DNA of 7,816 nucleotides from a bacterium HR32 (GTDB lineage: Bacteria; Sysuimicrobiota; Sysuimicrobiia; Sysuimicrobiales; Sysuimicrobiaceae). The stretch covers positions 1-7,816 of the forward strand of contig BEII01000058.1 of assembly GCA_002898935.1 (NCBI GenBank), in the 5' to 3' direction. The notes under the pieces were generated by a model, which was given only the letters and a program-made list of their open reading frames with translations, had not been told where the DNA came from and made no database searches. The position numbers and the translations under genes were made by a program. How positions within the stretch are numbered: position 1 is the stretch's first letter; the number at the start of each line of letters is the position of its first letter. Of the stretch, positions 1-6,557 are shown in pieces.

Positions 1-881
1 GCACCCCGCCGGCCGTGGACCTGGCCGCCCAGGCCGGCACCCGGTGGATGCGCTTCACGATGGGCCAGGAGCGGGTCGAGCCCCAGCGGGATGTCTTCGA
101 CTTCAGTCTTTACGACGACCTCGTCGCCCGGCTTCGCGCCCTCGGGCTTCAGCCCCTCATCCTGTTGGGCTTCACGCCCCGATGGAATTCGACGGCCCCG
201 CCTGGAGACCCCGATTACATCGACTTCCCGCCTCAGGACTACGAGGCTTTCGCAGAGTACGTCTACGAGAGCGTCCGCCACTTCCCCGACGTGCAGTACT
301 GGGAGATCTGGAACGAGCCCGACCTGCCGGGCTACTGGCGGGGGACGCCAGCCGAATACGCTCGCCTGCTGGCCGTCGCCTATCAGGCCGTCAAGCGGGC
401 CAATCCCCAGGCCCGGGTCCTCCTCGGGGGCTTGGCCCTGGGCGGCGTCCGGCGCGACCCCGATTTCCTGGAGGACATCCTCGGGGATGCGCAGTTCCCG
501 GCCGGCCGCTCCTTCGACGTCATGAACTTCCACACGTACAGTACGCAGGCCGAAATGCAACGCACGATGGACTACGTCCGCTCGACCCTGGCCCGCTTCG
601 GGGTCGGCGACAGGCCCATCTGGGTCACCGAGACGGGGTATTCGTCGGACCCCGCCGACCAGGCCCACCCAGGGTATCAGGGCGGACCGGGGGCCCAGGC
701 CCGATGGCTCCAGGACCACCTGCCGTACCTGCGACAACTCGGTGCCGCCAAGGTCTTCTGGTTCAAGCTCTACGACGGAAGTGAAGATCCAGGCGCCGCC
801 CACCACGGCCTGCTGGACGAATTGCTGCGGCCCAAGCCCGCATACTACGCCTACCGGGATCTCGTCCGCTCGACACCGTAA
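1..881 (+). CDS. Clan GH-A glycoside hydrolase (GH39/GH5-like), 5'-truncated
   Basis: The C-terminal 292 codons of a (beta/alpha)8-barrel glycosidase. The frame is open from base 3, and the true start lies outside the window. Numbering from the GTG at 15, residues 96-102 read YWEIWNEP, the classical GH-A strand-4 motif with acid/base Glu101. Residues 202-210 read IWVTETGYS, the strand-7 motif with nucleophile Glu206. FWFKLYDG near 248-254 fits the last strand, and the end (RPKPAYYAYRDLV) is the usual final helix of GH39/GH5-like enzymes. By family knowledge it would hydrolyse a beta-glycosidic bond with retention of configuration. The polysaccharide or glycoside substrate cannot be told. With the N-terminus missing, a signal peptide or accessory domain cannot be judged. 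It ends in TAA, and nothing downstream looks functionally linked. The call is firm at clan level and loose at family level. Confidence 0.85.
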   Translation, partial: TPPAVDLAAQAGTRWMRFTMGQERVEPQRDVFDFSLYDDLVARLRALGLQPLILLGFTPRWNSTAPPGDPDYIDFPPQDYEAFAEYVYESVRHFPDVQYWEIWNEPDLPGYWRGTPAEYARLLAVAYQAVKRANPQARVLLGGLALGGVRRDPDFLEDILGDAQFPAGRSFDVMNFHTYSTQAEMQRTMDYVRSTLARFGVGDRPIWVTETGYSSDPADQAHPGYQGGPGAQARWLQDHLPYLRQLGAAKVFWFKLYDGSEDPGAAHHGLLDELLRPKPAYYAYRDLVRSTP

Positions 882-991
882 GCGGGTCCAGCCCGAGCGG
901 GAGAAGCGAGGCGGGCGCAGGTGCGCTCCAGGTCGAACAGGCATGCGCATTGGCGCGAACCTGGTGCTGCGGCAGGATTTCTGGTGGGGCG

Positions 992-1022
992 CTGACTTCG
1001 CCTGGCCCGATATCCATAGAAT
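992..1022 (+). promoter_or_regulatory. Possible sigma70-type promoter for the M48 peptidase gene
   Basis: TAGAAT at 1017-1022 matches five of six bases of the -10 consensus. CTGACT at 992-997 is a moderate -35 match, but the spacer is 19 bases, longer than ideal. The element lies in the 176-base gap between the glycosidase stop and the peptidase start, the only long non-coding stretch on this side. Transcription would begin near 1029, leaving a leader of only 5-47 bases depending on which GTG is used. The rest of the gap (882-991) shows only a weak 4-bp hairpin just after the glycosidase stop (CGGG/CCCG) and no T-run, so no convincing terminator. Confidence 0.3.
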
Positions 1023-1057
1023 GTCCTGCGGGGGTGAGGCAGACGCACCGGTGGAGA

Positions 1058-2188
1058 GTGTACGACGGAGTCCGCGTGGCAGCGGTGGTGGTAGCGCTCG
1101 CGCTGCTCGCGGTGCCGGCAGGCGCGCAGGCCACGATCCCAGAGGACCAGGAACTGGCGGTGGGTCGGGCGGTGGCCGCGCGTCTTGTGGCCCAGTTCGG
1201 GTTCGTCCCGGACCCGGAGTGGCTCGCCTTCCTCGGAAACCTCCGGGACCGCCTCCTCCCGTTTTCCGGCCGGACCTCCGTGCCCTACCGGGTGGGCATC
1301 CTGGACCACGGGGAGCCCAACGCGGTGAGCACACCGGGCTGGATCTTCGTGACCACCGGACTCATCCGGCTGAACTTGGACGCGGACGCGTGGGCGTTCG
1401 TGCTGGCGCACGAGATCGCCCACACCGCACGGCGGCACGTGGCGCAGCAGGTGGCGAGGTACCAAGTGGGGCAGATCGCGAGTGTCGTCATCGCCATCCT
1501 GACCGGAACCCCCGCGGTGGGCGACCTGGTGCAAGTGCTCCTGCAGGTTTCCACACTCGGCTTCTCGCGGGAGCTCGAGCTGGAGGCGGACCGGGAGGCG
1601 TTGCGGATGCTGGTGGAGGCCGGGTTCGACCCGCAGGCGGCGTGGCGGACCCTGGGGTGGTTCAATGAGGTCACAGGCCGTCGCCAGGAGAACACCCACT
1701 GGGCTGGGACACACCCGGGGTTCGCGGACCGAGTCCGTGCGGTGCAGCGCGCGCATGCGGAGTTCTCTGGCCGTGGCCTGTCGCTGCGGGTCCGCCACTT
1801 CCGTGGGACGCAGGAATTCGGACCTGTGGTGCTGCGGGCACAGCGGCTCGCCGAGATGCAGGACTCGTGGGTGCTTTCGGTCGTGGTAGCCAACAACGCC
1901 GACCGGCCCGCCACCTTGCTCGTGACCAACGCGGTGCTGGAAGGACCCGACGGCGAGCTGCCCATCCGGTTCCTGAGATCCACCCTGCCGGCGGAAGTGC
2001 CGCCGCGCGGGCAGGTGGAGGGGCTCTTGGTGTTCGAAAGGCGTACGCCGAACTGGCCCAGCGCTCTCGTGCTGCCGGTGGGGTCGGGGTCGGACCGGGT
2101 GGAGGCGCGAGTGGATCTCGCCTCAGGCGGGCCCTTCACACCGGCTCCGCAGCCCGGAGCGCTGCCCAGGCCGCCCGCGCTGCCGTGA
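1058..2188 (+). CDS. Exported M48-family zinc metallopeptidase with C-terminal beta-rich domain
   Basis: A secreted M48 (Ste24/HtpX/BepA-like) peptidase of about 376 residues, probably acting in the cell envelope. Counting from GTG 1058, residues 7-25 are a hydrophobic signal segment ending in AGAQA, a signal peptidase I-type site with no lipobox. GWIFVTTGLI (94-103) is a typical M48 strand. HEIAH at 118-122 gives zinc ligands His118 and His122 with catalytic Glu119. Glu174 in ELEAD (174-178) is the expected third ligand. THPGFADRV (218-226) is the usual M48 THP motif. Residues 250-355 are not M48: they look like a beta-sandwich (alternating hydrophobics, VANNADRPATLLVTN), resembling DUF4352/Ig-like extracellular domains. 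The start is uncertain. GTG 1034 gives a more basic n-region. GTG 1076 has the best SD (GGAG, 5-base gap) but no positive charge before the hydrophobic core. I chose 1058 as a compromise. Confidence 0.88.
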   Translation: MYDGVRVAAVVVALALLAVPAGAQATIPEDQELAVGRAVAARLVAQFGFVPDPEWLAFLGNLRDRLLPFSGRTSVPYRVGILDHGEPNAVSTPGWIFVTTGLIRLNLDADAWAFVLAHEIAHTARRHVAQQVARYQVGQIASVVIAILTGTPAVGDLVQVLLQVSTLGFSRELELEADREALRMLVEAGFDPQAAWRTLGWFNEVTGRRQENTHWAGTHPGFADRVRAVQRAHAEFSGRGLSLRVRHFRGTQEFGPVVLRAQRLAEMQDSWVLSVVVANNADRPATLLVTNAVLEGPDGELPIRFLRSTLPAEVPPRGQVEGLLVFERRTPNWPSALVLPVGSGSDRVEARVDLASGGPFTPAPQPGALPRPPALP

Positions 2189-2235
2189 GGTCGCTCGGGA
2201 AAGGGAACGGGGCCGGGGAAGAGAATTCGCCGTCT

Positions 2236-2862
2236 GTGGCACTTTCCACCCGGGAACGTCGGCGGAAGTTCTTGGAGATGGCCCTGCGCCGGGCAAGGCC
2301 CGGAGCGGGGACCGCGGTGGAGGTCCTGCGGCGGAGGACCGCGTTGAGACGGTGGCCCGACCTGAGCCCGCTTCTTGCAGGAATTCCGTGGGCGGTGGTG
2401 GGCGCCGTCGGGGCGCGCGCGTACATGCCCGAGCGGGCAACCGCGGACCTGGACGTGGTGGTAACTCCGCAAGACGCCCCCGAGGTTTACCGGAGGTTGC
2501 GGGAGGCGGGTTTCACAGAAGGGCCGGCGCTTCTCGGGGGAGGGCGCAGCTACACCACCCCGGACGGCGTACCGGTGGACGTCCTCACCCCGGACGCGCC
2601 GTGGCTTCCGGAGGCCCTCGCGCACGTTAGGAGAGACCCTCAGGGTCTGCCCGTACTCCCGCTGCCGTACCTGGTCCTGATGAAGGTCCAGGCCGGGCGC
2701 ACGCAGGACCTGGCGGACGCCGCGAGGATGCTGGGAGCGGCACCGGAGGAGGAGCGGGAAGGTGCCCGAGAGCTGTTTCGCCGCTGGCTCCCGGACGCCC
2801 TGGAGGACCTGGAGAGCCTCATCCGGTTGGGCGAGCTGGAGCTGGGGGCCGAGCCGCAGTAG
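2236..2862 (+). CDS. Nucleotidyltransferase-fold protein, AbiEii/DUF6036-like
   Basis: A protein of about 208 residues with a minimal polymerase-beta-type nucleotidyltransferase fold. From GTG 2236, VGAVGARAYMPERATADLDV (55-74) follows the pattern hG.xA...x.R.T.DhD.hV seen in AbiEii-type and related minimal nucleotidyltransferases. Asp71 and Asp73 are the likely metal pair and Asp116 (VPVDVL) the third acid. The later K150...R155..D158..D161 run (LMKVQAGRTQDLADAARML) is the helix typical of these families. Members transfer an NMP to a tRNA, protein or small molecule, or serve as toxins of toxin-antitoxin pairs. No partner antitoxin gene is next to it. The start is uncertain: GTG 2185 would overlap the peptidase stop (GTGA) and suggest coupling, GTG 2236 has GGGGAAGAG 12 bases upstream, and ATG 2278 has GGAG only one base away. 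The core fold is unaffected by the choice. Confidence 0.75.
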   Translation: MALSTRERRRKFLEMALRRARPGAGTAVEVLRRRTALRRWPDLSPLLAGIPWAVVGAVGARAYMPERATADLDVVVTPQDAPEVYRRLREAGFTEGPALLGGGRSYTTPDGVPVDVLTPDAPWLPEALAHVRRDPQGLPVLPLPYLVLMKVQAGRTQDLADAARMLGAAPEEEREGARELFRRWLPDALEDLESLIRLGELELGAEPQ

Positions 2863-2896
2863 ACGCTTCGCCGGGTGTTCCGCGGGTGGGGCGGTC

Positions 2897-2915
2897 AGGC
2901 GGGTGGCGCCCGCTT
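2897..2915 (+). other. Small intergenic hairpin before the methyltransferase gene
   Basis: AGGCGGG (2897-2903) can pair with CCCGCTT (2909-2915) around a 5-base loop. This gives seven pairs, one of them a G-T wobble. It sits in the 75-base gap between the nucleotidyltransferase stop and the methyltransferase SD. Only two T's follow, so it is not a classical intrinsic terminator. It could be a weak attenuator or RNA processing site, or chance in GC-rich DNA. Confidence 0.2.
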
Positions 2916-2926
2916 GGAATCCACGC

Positions 2927-2933
2927 GGAGGTG
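2927..2933 (+). promoter_or_regulatory. Shine-Dalgarno site fixing the methyltransferase start
   Basis: GGAGGTG is a near-perfect anti-16S match. Three overlapping or adjacent GTG triplets follow, at 2931, 2936 and 2938. Only the one at 2938 is in the methyltransferase frame, and its 5-base gap from GGAGGT is ideal. This rules out the earlier in-frame GTG at 2875, which would add a Gly/Arg-rich extension unlike the family. Confidence 0.7.
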
Positions 2934-2937
2934 TGGT

Positions 2938-3714
2938 GTGAGCGGCTGGAACGTGCGCAAGCAGTTCGCCCGCAGCGCGGAGCTGTACGCCACCAGCCCC
3001 GTGCACGCCCGTGGGGCGGACCTGGACGTGGTGGTGCGGTTCGCGCGCCCTGAGCCCGCGGACGTGGCCCTCGACGTGTCCACGGGCGCGGGGCACACCG
3101 CCCTCGCGTTGGCGCCACGCGTGGCGCGGGTGGTGGCCACGGACCTGACACCCGAGATGTTGGAAGTCGCTCGCAGGTTGGCCGCCGAACGCGGGGTGAA
3201 AAACGTCGAGTTCCAGGAGGCGGACGTGCGGGCGCTGCCGTTCTCCGACGCCTCGTTCGACGTCGTTACCTGCCGCACCGCCGCGCACCACTACCCGGAG
3301 CTCCAGGTCCCCGTGAGAGAGATGGCACGGGTCCTGCGGATGGGCGGGCGCCTCGTGGTCTCCGACACCGTGTCGCCCGCGGACGAGGTGCCAGACCGGT
3401 TCATCAACGCGCTGGAGACCCTGCGGGATTCCACCCACGTACGGGACTGGAGTGTGGCGGAGTGGCAGGAGGCGTTCGCCGCCAGCGGGCTCACGCTGGA
3501 GAACTACGAGGAGATGCTGCTGGAGATCGAGTTCCAGTCCTGGGTGGAGCGGTCTACGACCCCGCCCGAACTGCAGGCCGTGCTGGTAGCCATGCTGACT
3601 CGGGCGCCCCGGAGGCTGAGAGAGCTGTTCCGGGTTCAGGAAGCGCCTCTGCGGTTCTGCCTGCACAAGGCGGTGTTCGTGGCGGTGAAAGAAGAGAACC
3701 GCGCGGGAGCGTAA
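2938..3714 (+). CDS. Class I SAM-dependent methyltransferase (UbiE/Methyltransf_11-like)
   Basis: A soluble 258-residue Rossmann-fold methyltransferase. From GTG 2938, LDVSTGAGH (45-53) is motif I, the SAM-binding glycine loop. VATDLTPEM (67-74) carries the acidic residue (Asp69) expected to bind the SAM ribose. EADVRALPFSDASFDVV (94-110) contains motifs II/III, with Asp96 at the adenine position. MARVLRMGGRLVVSD (129-143) is the usual strand-5 region of UbiE/YcgJ-like enzymes. The C-terminal 110 residues (Trp171 onward) form a substrate cap of this subfamily, not a separate enzyme. The acceptor is unknown: small-molecule O-, N- or C-methylation are all possible, and quinone biosynthesis is not supported by neighbours. 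It ends 78 bases from the convergent msrA stop. That gap shows no clear terminator hairpin for either strand. Confidence 0.87.
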   Translation: MSGWNVRKQFARSAELYATSPVHARGADLDVVVRFARPEPADVALDVSTGAGHTALALAPRVARVVATDLTPEMLEVARRLAAERGVKNVEFQEADVRALPFSDASFDVVTCRTAAHHYPELQVPVREMARVLRMGGRLVVSDTVSPADEVPDRFINALETLRDSTHVRDWSVAEWQEAFAASGLTLENYEEMLLEIEFQSWVERSTTPPELQAVLVAMLTRAPRRLRELFRVQEAPLRFCLHKAVFVAVKEENRAGA

Positions 3715-3792
3715 CGGCGGCCGTGCGCGTGGGGTGGGCGGCGCGTTGGACAGAGGAAGGCGGGGTGGGGTCCAGGGGCAGCATGATGCGAA

Positions 3793-4356
3793 CTACCGGT
3801 GTCCACCGGCGGAACCCTTCAGCCGGTCCCGGTAGCGCTTGCGGAACTTCTCCAGCTTGGGAGCGATCACCGCGGCGCAGTACGCCTGGTCGGGGTGTCG
3901 GCGGTAGTAGTCCCGGTGGTACTCCTCCGCGGGGTAGAAGTTCGTGAAGGGGACCACCTCCGTGACGATGGGGTCCGGCCACACACCTTCACGCTCCATC
4001 TCCTCGATGACCTCCCGCGCCACCTGCTCCTGCTCGGGGCTGTGGCAGAAGATAGCGGACCGGTACTGGTGACCCACGTCAGGCCCCTGGCGGTTCGGGG
4101 TGGTGGGGTCGTGGATGGTGAAGAAGACCTCCAGGAGCTCGCGGTAGCTGATACGGTCCGGGTCGAAGGTGATCTGCACGGCCTCCGCATGCCCCGTGGT
4201 CCCGGTGCACACCTGCTCGTAACTCGGGTTGGGTACGTGGCCGCCCGCGTAGCCCGGTACCACGTCCAGCACGCCCTCCAGCTCGTCGAAGGCCGCCTCG
4301 GTGCACCAGAAGCAGCCGCCCGCGAGCGTCGCGACCTCGGTCCGCGTTCCTCCCAC
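3793..4356 (-). CDS. msrA: Peptide-methionine (S)-S-oxide reductase MsrA
   Basis: A 187-residue cytosolic repair enzyme that reduces methionine-S-sulfoxide in proteins or as free amino acid. The family signature GCFWC is at 14-18, with catalytic Cys15 and an extra Cys18. TGHAEAVQITFDP (54-66) and DPTTPNRQGPDVGHQYRS (83-100) are the conserved active-site stretches. PDQAYCAAVIAPK (155-167) carries Cys160, a likely recycling cysteine. The length is normal and no MsrB domain is fused. GTG 4356 was chosen because AGGAGGG (4361-4367) lies 4 bases ahead; an upstream extension of the frame is low-complexity Arg/Pro and would overlap the dehydrogenase gene. It is the last gene of the minus-strand cluster, 13 bases after the dehydrogenase stop. 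It looks co-transcribed but shows no metabolic link to its neighbours, so it may be a passenger giving oxidative-stress protection. Confidence 0.96.
   Translation of the reverse strand: MGGTRTEVATLAGGCFWCTEAAFDELEGVLDVVPGYAGGHVPNPSYEQVCTGTTGHAEAVQITFDPDRISYRELLEVFFTIHDPTTPNRQGPDVGHQYRSAIFCHSPEQEQVAREVIEEMEREGVWPDPIVTEVVPFTNFYPAEEYHRDYYRRHPDQAYCAAVIAPKLEKFRKRYRDRLKGSAGGHR
3796..3809. repeat. Short inverted repeat at the end of msrA
   Basis: CCGGTG and CACCGG are perfect 6-base arms around a 2-base centre. They overlap the last codons of msrA, immediately before its stop, near the convergent junction. Two bases are too few for the loop of a simple hairpin, and no T-run follows on either strand. 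Terminator function is doubtful. Confidence 0.25.
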
Positions 4357-4369
4357 GCTGCCCTCCTGC

Positions 4370-5470
4370 TCAGCCCATTGTAGCGGCCCGCAGCGCCTCC
4401 TGCAGAGCTCGGGAGAACTGAGCGGTGGTGTGGGTGCCGCCGAGGTCCGGGGTGTGGACGCCGCGCGCCAACGTCGCCCGCACGGCGTCCTCCACGAGGC
4501 CGGCTGCGTCCGTCGCCGCCGCGTCACCGTGGCGGCGGCCCAACCACTCGAACAGCATTGCCACCGACAGCAGCTCCGCGGTGGGGTTGGCGACCCCCCG
4601 GCCCGCGATGTCCGGCGCGGAGCCGTGCACCGCCTGAGCCATGGCGTACCGGTCGCCCGCGTTGAGGGACGGGGCCAGCCCGAGGCTTCCGACGAGCCCC
4701 GCGGCTTGGTCGCTGAGGATGTCGCCGAACAGGTTCGTGGTGACCATCACGTCGTAGCGAGCGGGATCCCGCACCAGAAAGTAGCTGGCCGCGTCCACGT
4801 GCACGTCGTCGAAGGCCACCTCGGGGAAGCGCGCGGCCACCTCCCGGCAGCACTCCAGGAACAGGCCGTCGCCGCGGCGCAGGACGTTGGCCTTGTGCAC
4901 CGCGGTGACTTGTCCCGGCCGGCCGCGCTGCGCCGCGCGCTGGGCCGCCAGGGCAAAGGCATACTCCGCGATCCGCACGCAGGCCTGCCGGGTGACCACG
5001 CGCAGGCTCACCACCACGTCCTGTGTCACCCGCAGCTCCGCGTCGCCTTCCAGTACGTTGCGGTCGGGGTAGAAGCCCTCGGTGTTCTCGCGCACCACCA
5101 CCAGGTCCACGTGCAGGTACCGGGTTGGGACGCCGGGAAAGGTCCGGGCGGGGCGCACGTTCGCGTACAGGTCGAAGTGCTTGCGCAGAAACCCGCTCGG
5201 GTTGCGCATGCCAGGCCGGCGCGGGTCGTACCGGTGGTGCTCCACCGGCCCCAACACCCACCCCTGACAGCCGCGGAGGGTCTCCACGGTCTGCGGGGGG
5301 AGCGTCTCCCCGAACTGCTCGTACGCGGCAAGACCCGCGGGCAGCTCCACCCACTCCACCGCAAGGCCGGCGGCTCGGGCGGCCACAGACGCCACCTCCA
5401 CCGCCACGGGCACCACCTCGGGCCCGATGCCGTCCCCGGGGAGTACGCCGATCCGGTACGGAGCCCCCAT
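4370..5470 (-). CDS. Isocitrate/isopropylmalate-type beta-decarboxylating dehydrogenase, substrate unknown
   Basis: A 366-residue soluble NAD-dependent (R)-hydroxyacid dehydrogenase that oxidises and decarboxylates a malate-like substrate. IGVLPGDGIGPEVV (7-20) is the N-terminal hallmark. FLRKHFDLYANVRP (94-107) gives Arg96 and Arg106, and VVVRENTEGFY (124-134) gives Arg127 and Tyr134. Lys193 (VHKAN), Asp226 (HVDAASY), Asp250 and Asp254 (NLFGDILSD) complete the catalytic and Mg set. HGSAPDIAG (282-290) has Asp287-Ile288, the pair that marks NAD rather than NADP use in this family. NPSGFLRKHFDLYANVRP and EGFYPDRN do not match textbook LeuB or Icd; the FPGVP stretch recalls D-malate/tartrate dehydrogenases. 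I therefore leave the substrate open. Start ATG 5470 has AGGAGG 4 bases upstream. It lies 13 bases after the Ldh2-type gene and 13 before msrA, suggesting one transcript. Confidence 0.92.
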   Translation of the reverse strand: MGAPYRIGVLPGDGIGPEVVPVAVEVASVAARAAGLAVEWVELPAGLAAYEQFGETLPPQTVETLRGCQGWVLGPVEHHRYDPRRPGMRNPSGFLRKHFDLYANVRPARTFPGVPTRYLHVDLVVVRENTEGFYPDRNVLEGDAELRVTQDVVVSLRVVTRQACVRIAEYAFALAAQRAAQRGRPGQVTAVHKANVLRRGDGLFLECCREVAARFPEVAFDDVHVDAASYFLVRDPARYDVMVTTNLFGDILSDQAAGLVGSLGLAPSLNAGDRYAMAQAVHGSAPDIAGRGVANPTAELLSVAMLFEWLGRRHGDAAATDAAGLVEDAVRATLARGVHTPDLGGTHTTAQFSRALQEALRAATMG

Positions 5471-5483
5471 CTCGCCTCCTCGG

Positions 5484-6521
5484 CTACAGTTCTGGGAGGG
5501 GCTCGGGGAAGCCCAGTTCCGCTGCCGCGCGGCGCGCTTGCGCTGCAACTTCGGCCGGCAACTCCACGACGTGTGCCTGCGCGCTACGGCGCCGGGCCTC
5601 CCCCTCCCCCGGCAGGAGGACCTCGGTGTAGCCGGGGGCGAGCGCCGTTCCCTTGACCATTTGGATCAGCTGTTCCACGTCGTCCAGAAACGCCTCCCGC
5701 TCCCGCAGGCTGCCCACGTCCACGGCAACGAAGGCGTGACTTGCGGCAAAGCGGCTGCCGCGTGCCGGTGCCACCTGTGTGCCGAAGGCACCACCGCTCA
5801 GCACGCCAGTCAGGACGTCGACGACGAGGGCGAGCCCGTAGCCCTTGTAGCCGCCCACGGGCAACAGCGTGCCTGCGAGCGCCTGTTGTGGGTCGTCCGT
5901 GGGTTTGCCTTGTGGGTCCAGGGCCCAGCCGGCGGGCAGCCGGTCGCCTCGCTCCGCGGCCAGTCGGACGCGGCCTTGCGCCGCCACGGACAGCGCCATG
6001 TCCAGGACCACCGGTGGGGCGCTGCGCCTCGGGAGGGCGACCGCCAACGGATTGTTGCCCAGCACCCGCTCGCGTCCTCCCCAGGGCGCGAGGCTGGGCG
6101 CTGCGTTCGCGAGCGCCACACCCACCATCCCTTCGGCGGCGGCGAGCTCCGCGTAGTAGCCCGCGCGGCCGAAGTGGCCGGCCCTGCGGACCCAAACCCC
6201 TGCCAGGCCCGCACGCCGCGCCATCTCCACGCAGCGGCGCATGCCGTCCACCGCGGCCACGGGTCCCACGCACCCTTCCCCGTCCAGCACGAGGAAGCTC
6301 GGCCCTTCGCGCACCGGACGGGGCCGCACCCCGGTTCGCCAGACGCCGGACCTCACCAGGCGCGCGTACGCGCCGAGCCGGACGACCCCGTGGGAATGCA
6401 CCCCGCACTGGTCCGCGCTCACCAAGACGTCGGCCAGCACCTGGCTCTCGTCGGCGGCAAGGCCCGCGGCTTCGAAACAGTGCGTCACCCAGCGGCGGAG
6501 CGAGTCGACCGAACAGCGCAC
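5484..6521 (-). CDS. Ldh2-family NAD(P)-dependent 2-hydroxyacid dehydrogenase (malate/L-lactate type)
   Basis: A 345-residue enzyme of the malate/L-lactate dehydrogenase type 2 superfamily (relatives: ureidoglycolate, sulfolactate and 2,3-diketogulonate dehydrogenases), which is not a Rossmann-fold LDH. GVHSHGVVRL (40-49) corresponds to the family GVDSHG.xR active-site motif, here with His in place of the usual Asp and with His44 and Arg48 kept. HFGRAGYYA (116-124), NNPLAVALP (156-164) and GGYKGYGLA (223-231) are the further signatures for cofactor and substrate binding. PGE (304-306) and the Glu/Ala-rich C-terminal helix are also typical, and the length is normal. GTG 6521 follows AGGAGG with a 5-base gap. 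It lies 36 bases after gntR and 13 before the next dehydrogenase. The likely reaction is a reversible 2-hydroxyacid/2-oxoacid conversion in the same pathway as its neighbours. The exact substrate cannot be read from sequence. Confidence 0.92.
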   Translation of the reverse strand: MRCSVDSLRRWVTHCFEAAGLAADESQVLADVLVSADQCGVHSHGVVRLGAYARLVRSGVWRTGVRPRPVREGPSFLVLDGEGCVGPVAAVDGMRRCVEMARRAGLAGVWVRRAGHFGRAGYYAELAAAEGMVGVALANAAPSLAPWGGRERVLGNNPLAVALPRRSAPPVVLDMALSVAAQGRVRLAAERGDRLPAGWALDPQGKPTDDPQQALAGTLLPVGGYKGYGLALVVDVLTGVLSGGAFGTQVAPARGSRFAASHAFVAVDVGSLREREAFLDDVEQLIQMVKGTALAPGYTEVLLPGEGEARRRSAQAHVVELPAEVAAQARRAAAELGFPEPLPEL

Positions 6522-6557
6522 GACGGCCTCCTGGGACTCGGCCCTAGCTTACCCCGG

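Noticed and set aside
1..881. A composition difference between the glycosidase segment and the rest, hinting at transfer
   Set aside because: The impression is slight, both parts are GC-rich, and I could not compute codon statistics to support it.
884..900. Possible terminator after the glycosidase gene
   Set aside because: Only a 4-bp CGGG/CCCG stem is visible and no T-run follows.
950..1057. A longer N-terminus for the M48 peptidase from TTG 950
   Set aside because: The added residues (Cys/Trp-rich, no SD) precede a proper signal segment and would bury it internally; the putative promoter also lies within this stretch.
1285..3666. A minus-strand open frame of 793 codons spanning the M48, nucleotidyltransferase and methyltransferase genes
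   Set aside because: It lies antisense to three genes with clear family motifs, crosses their boundaries, is rich in Arg, Pro, Gly and His, and has no recognisable domain. Long stop-free antisense frames are expected in GC-rich coding DNA.
4301..5656. A plus-strand open frame of 451 codons opposite the IPMDH/ICDH-type dehydrogenase
   Set aside because: It is antisense to a gene with a complete catalytic set, its composition is His/Arg/Gly-rich low-complexity, and it shows no family motif.
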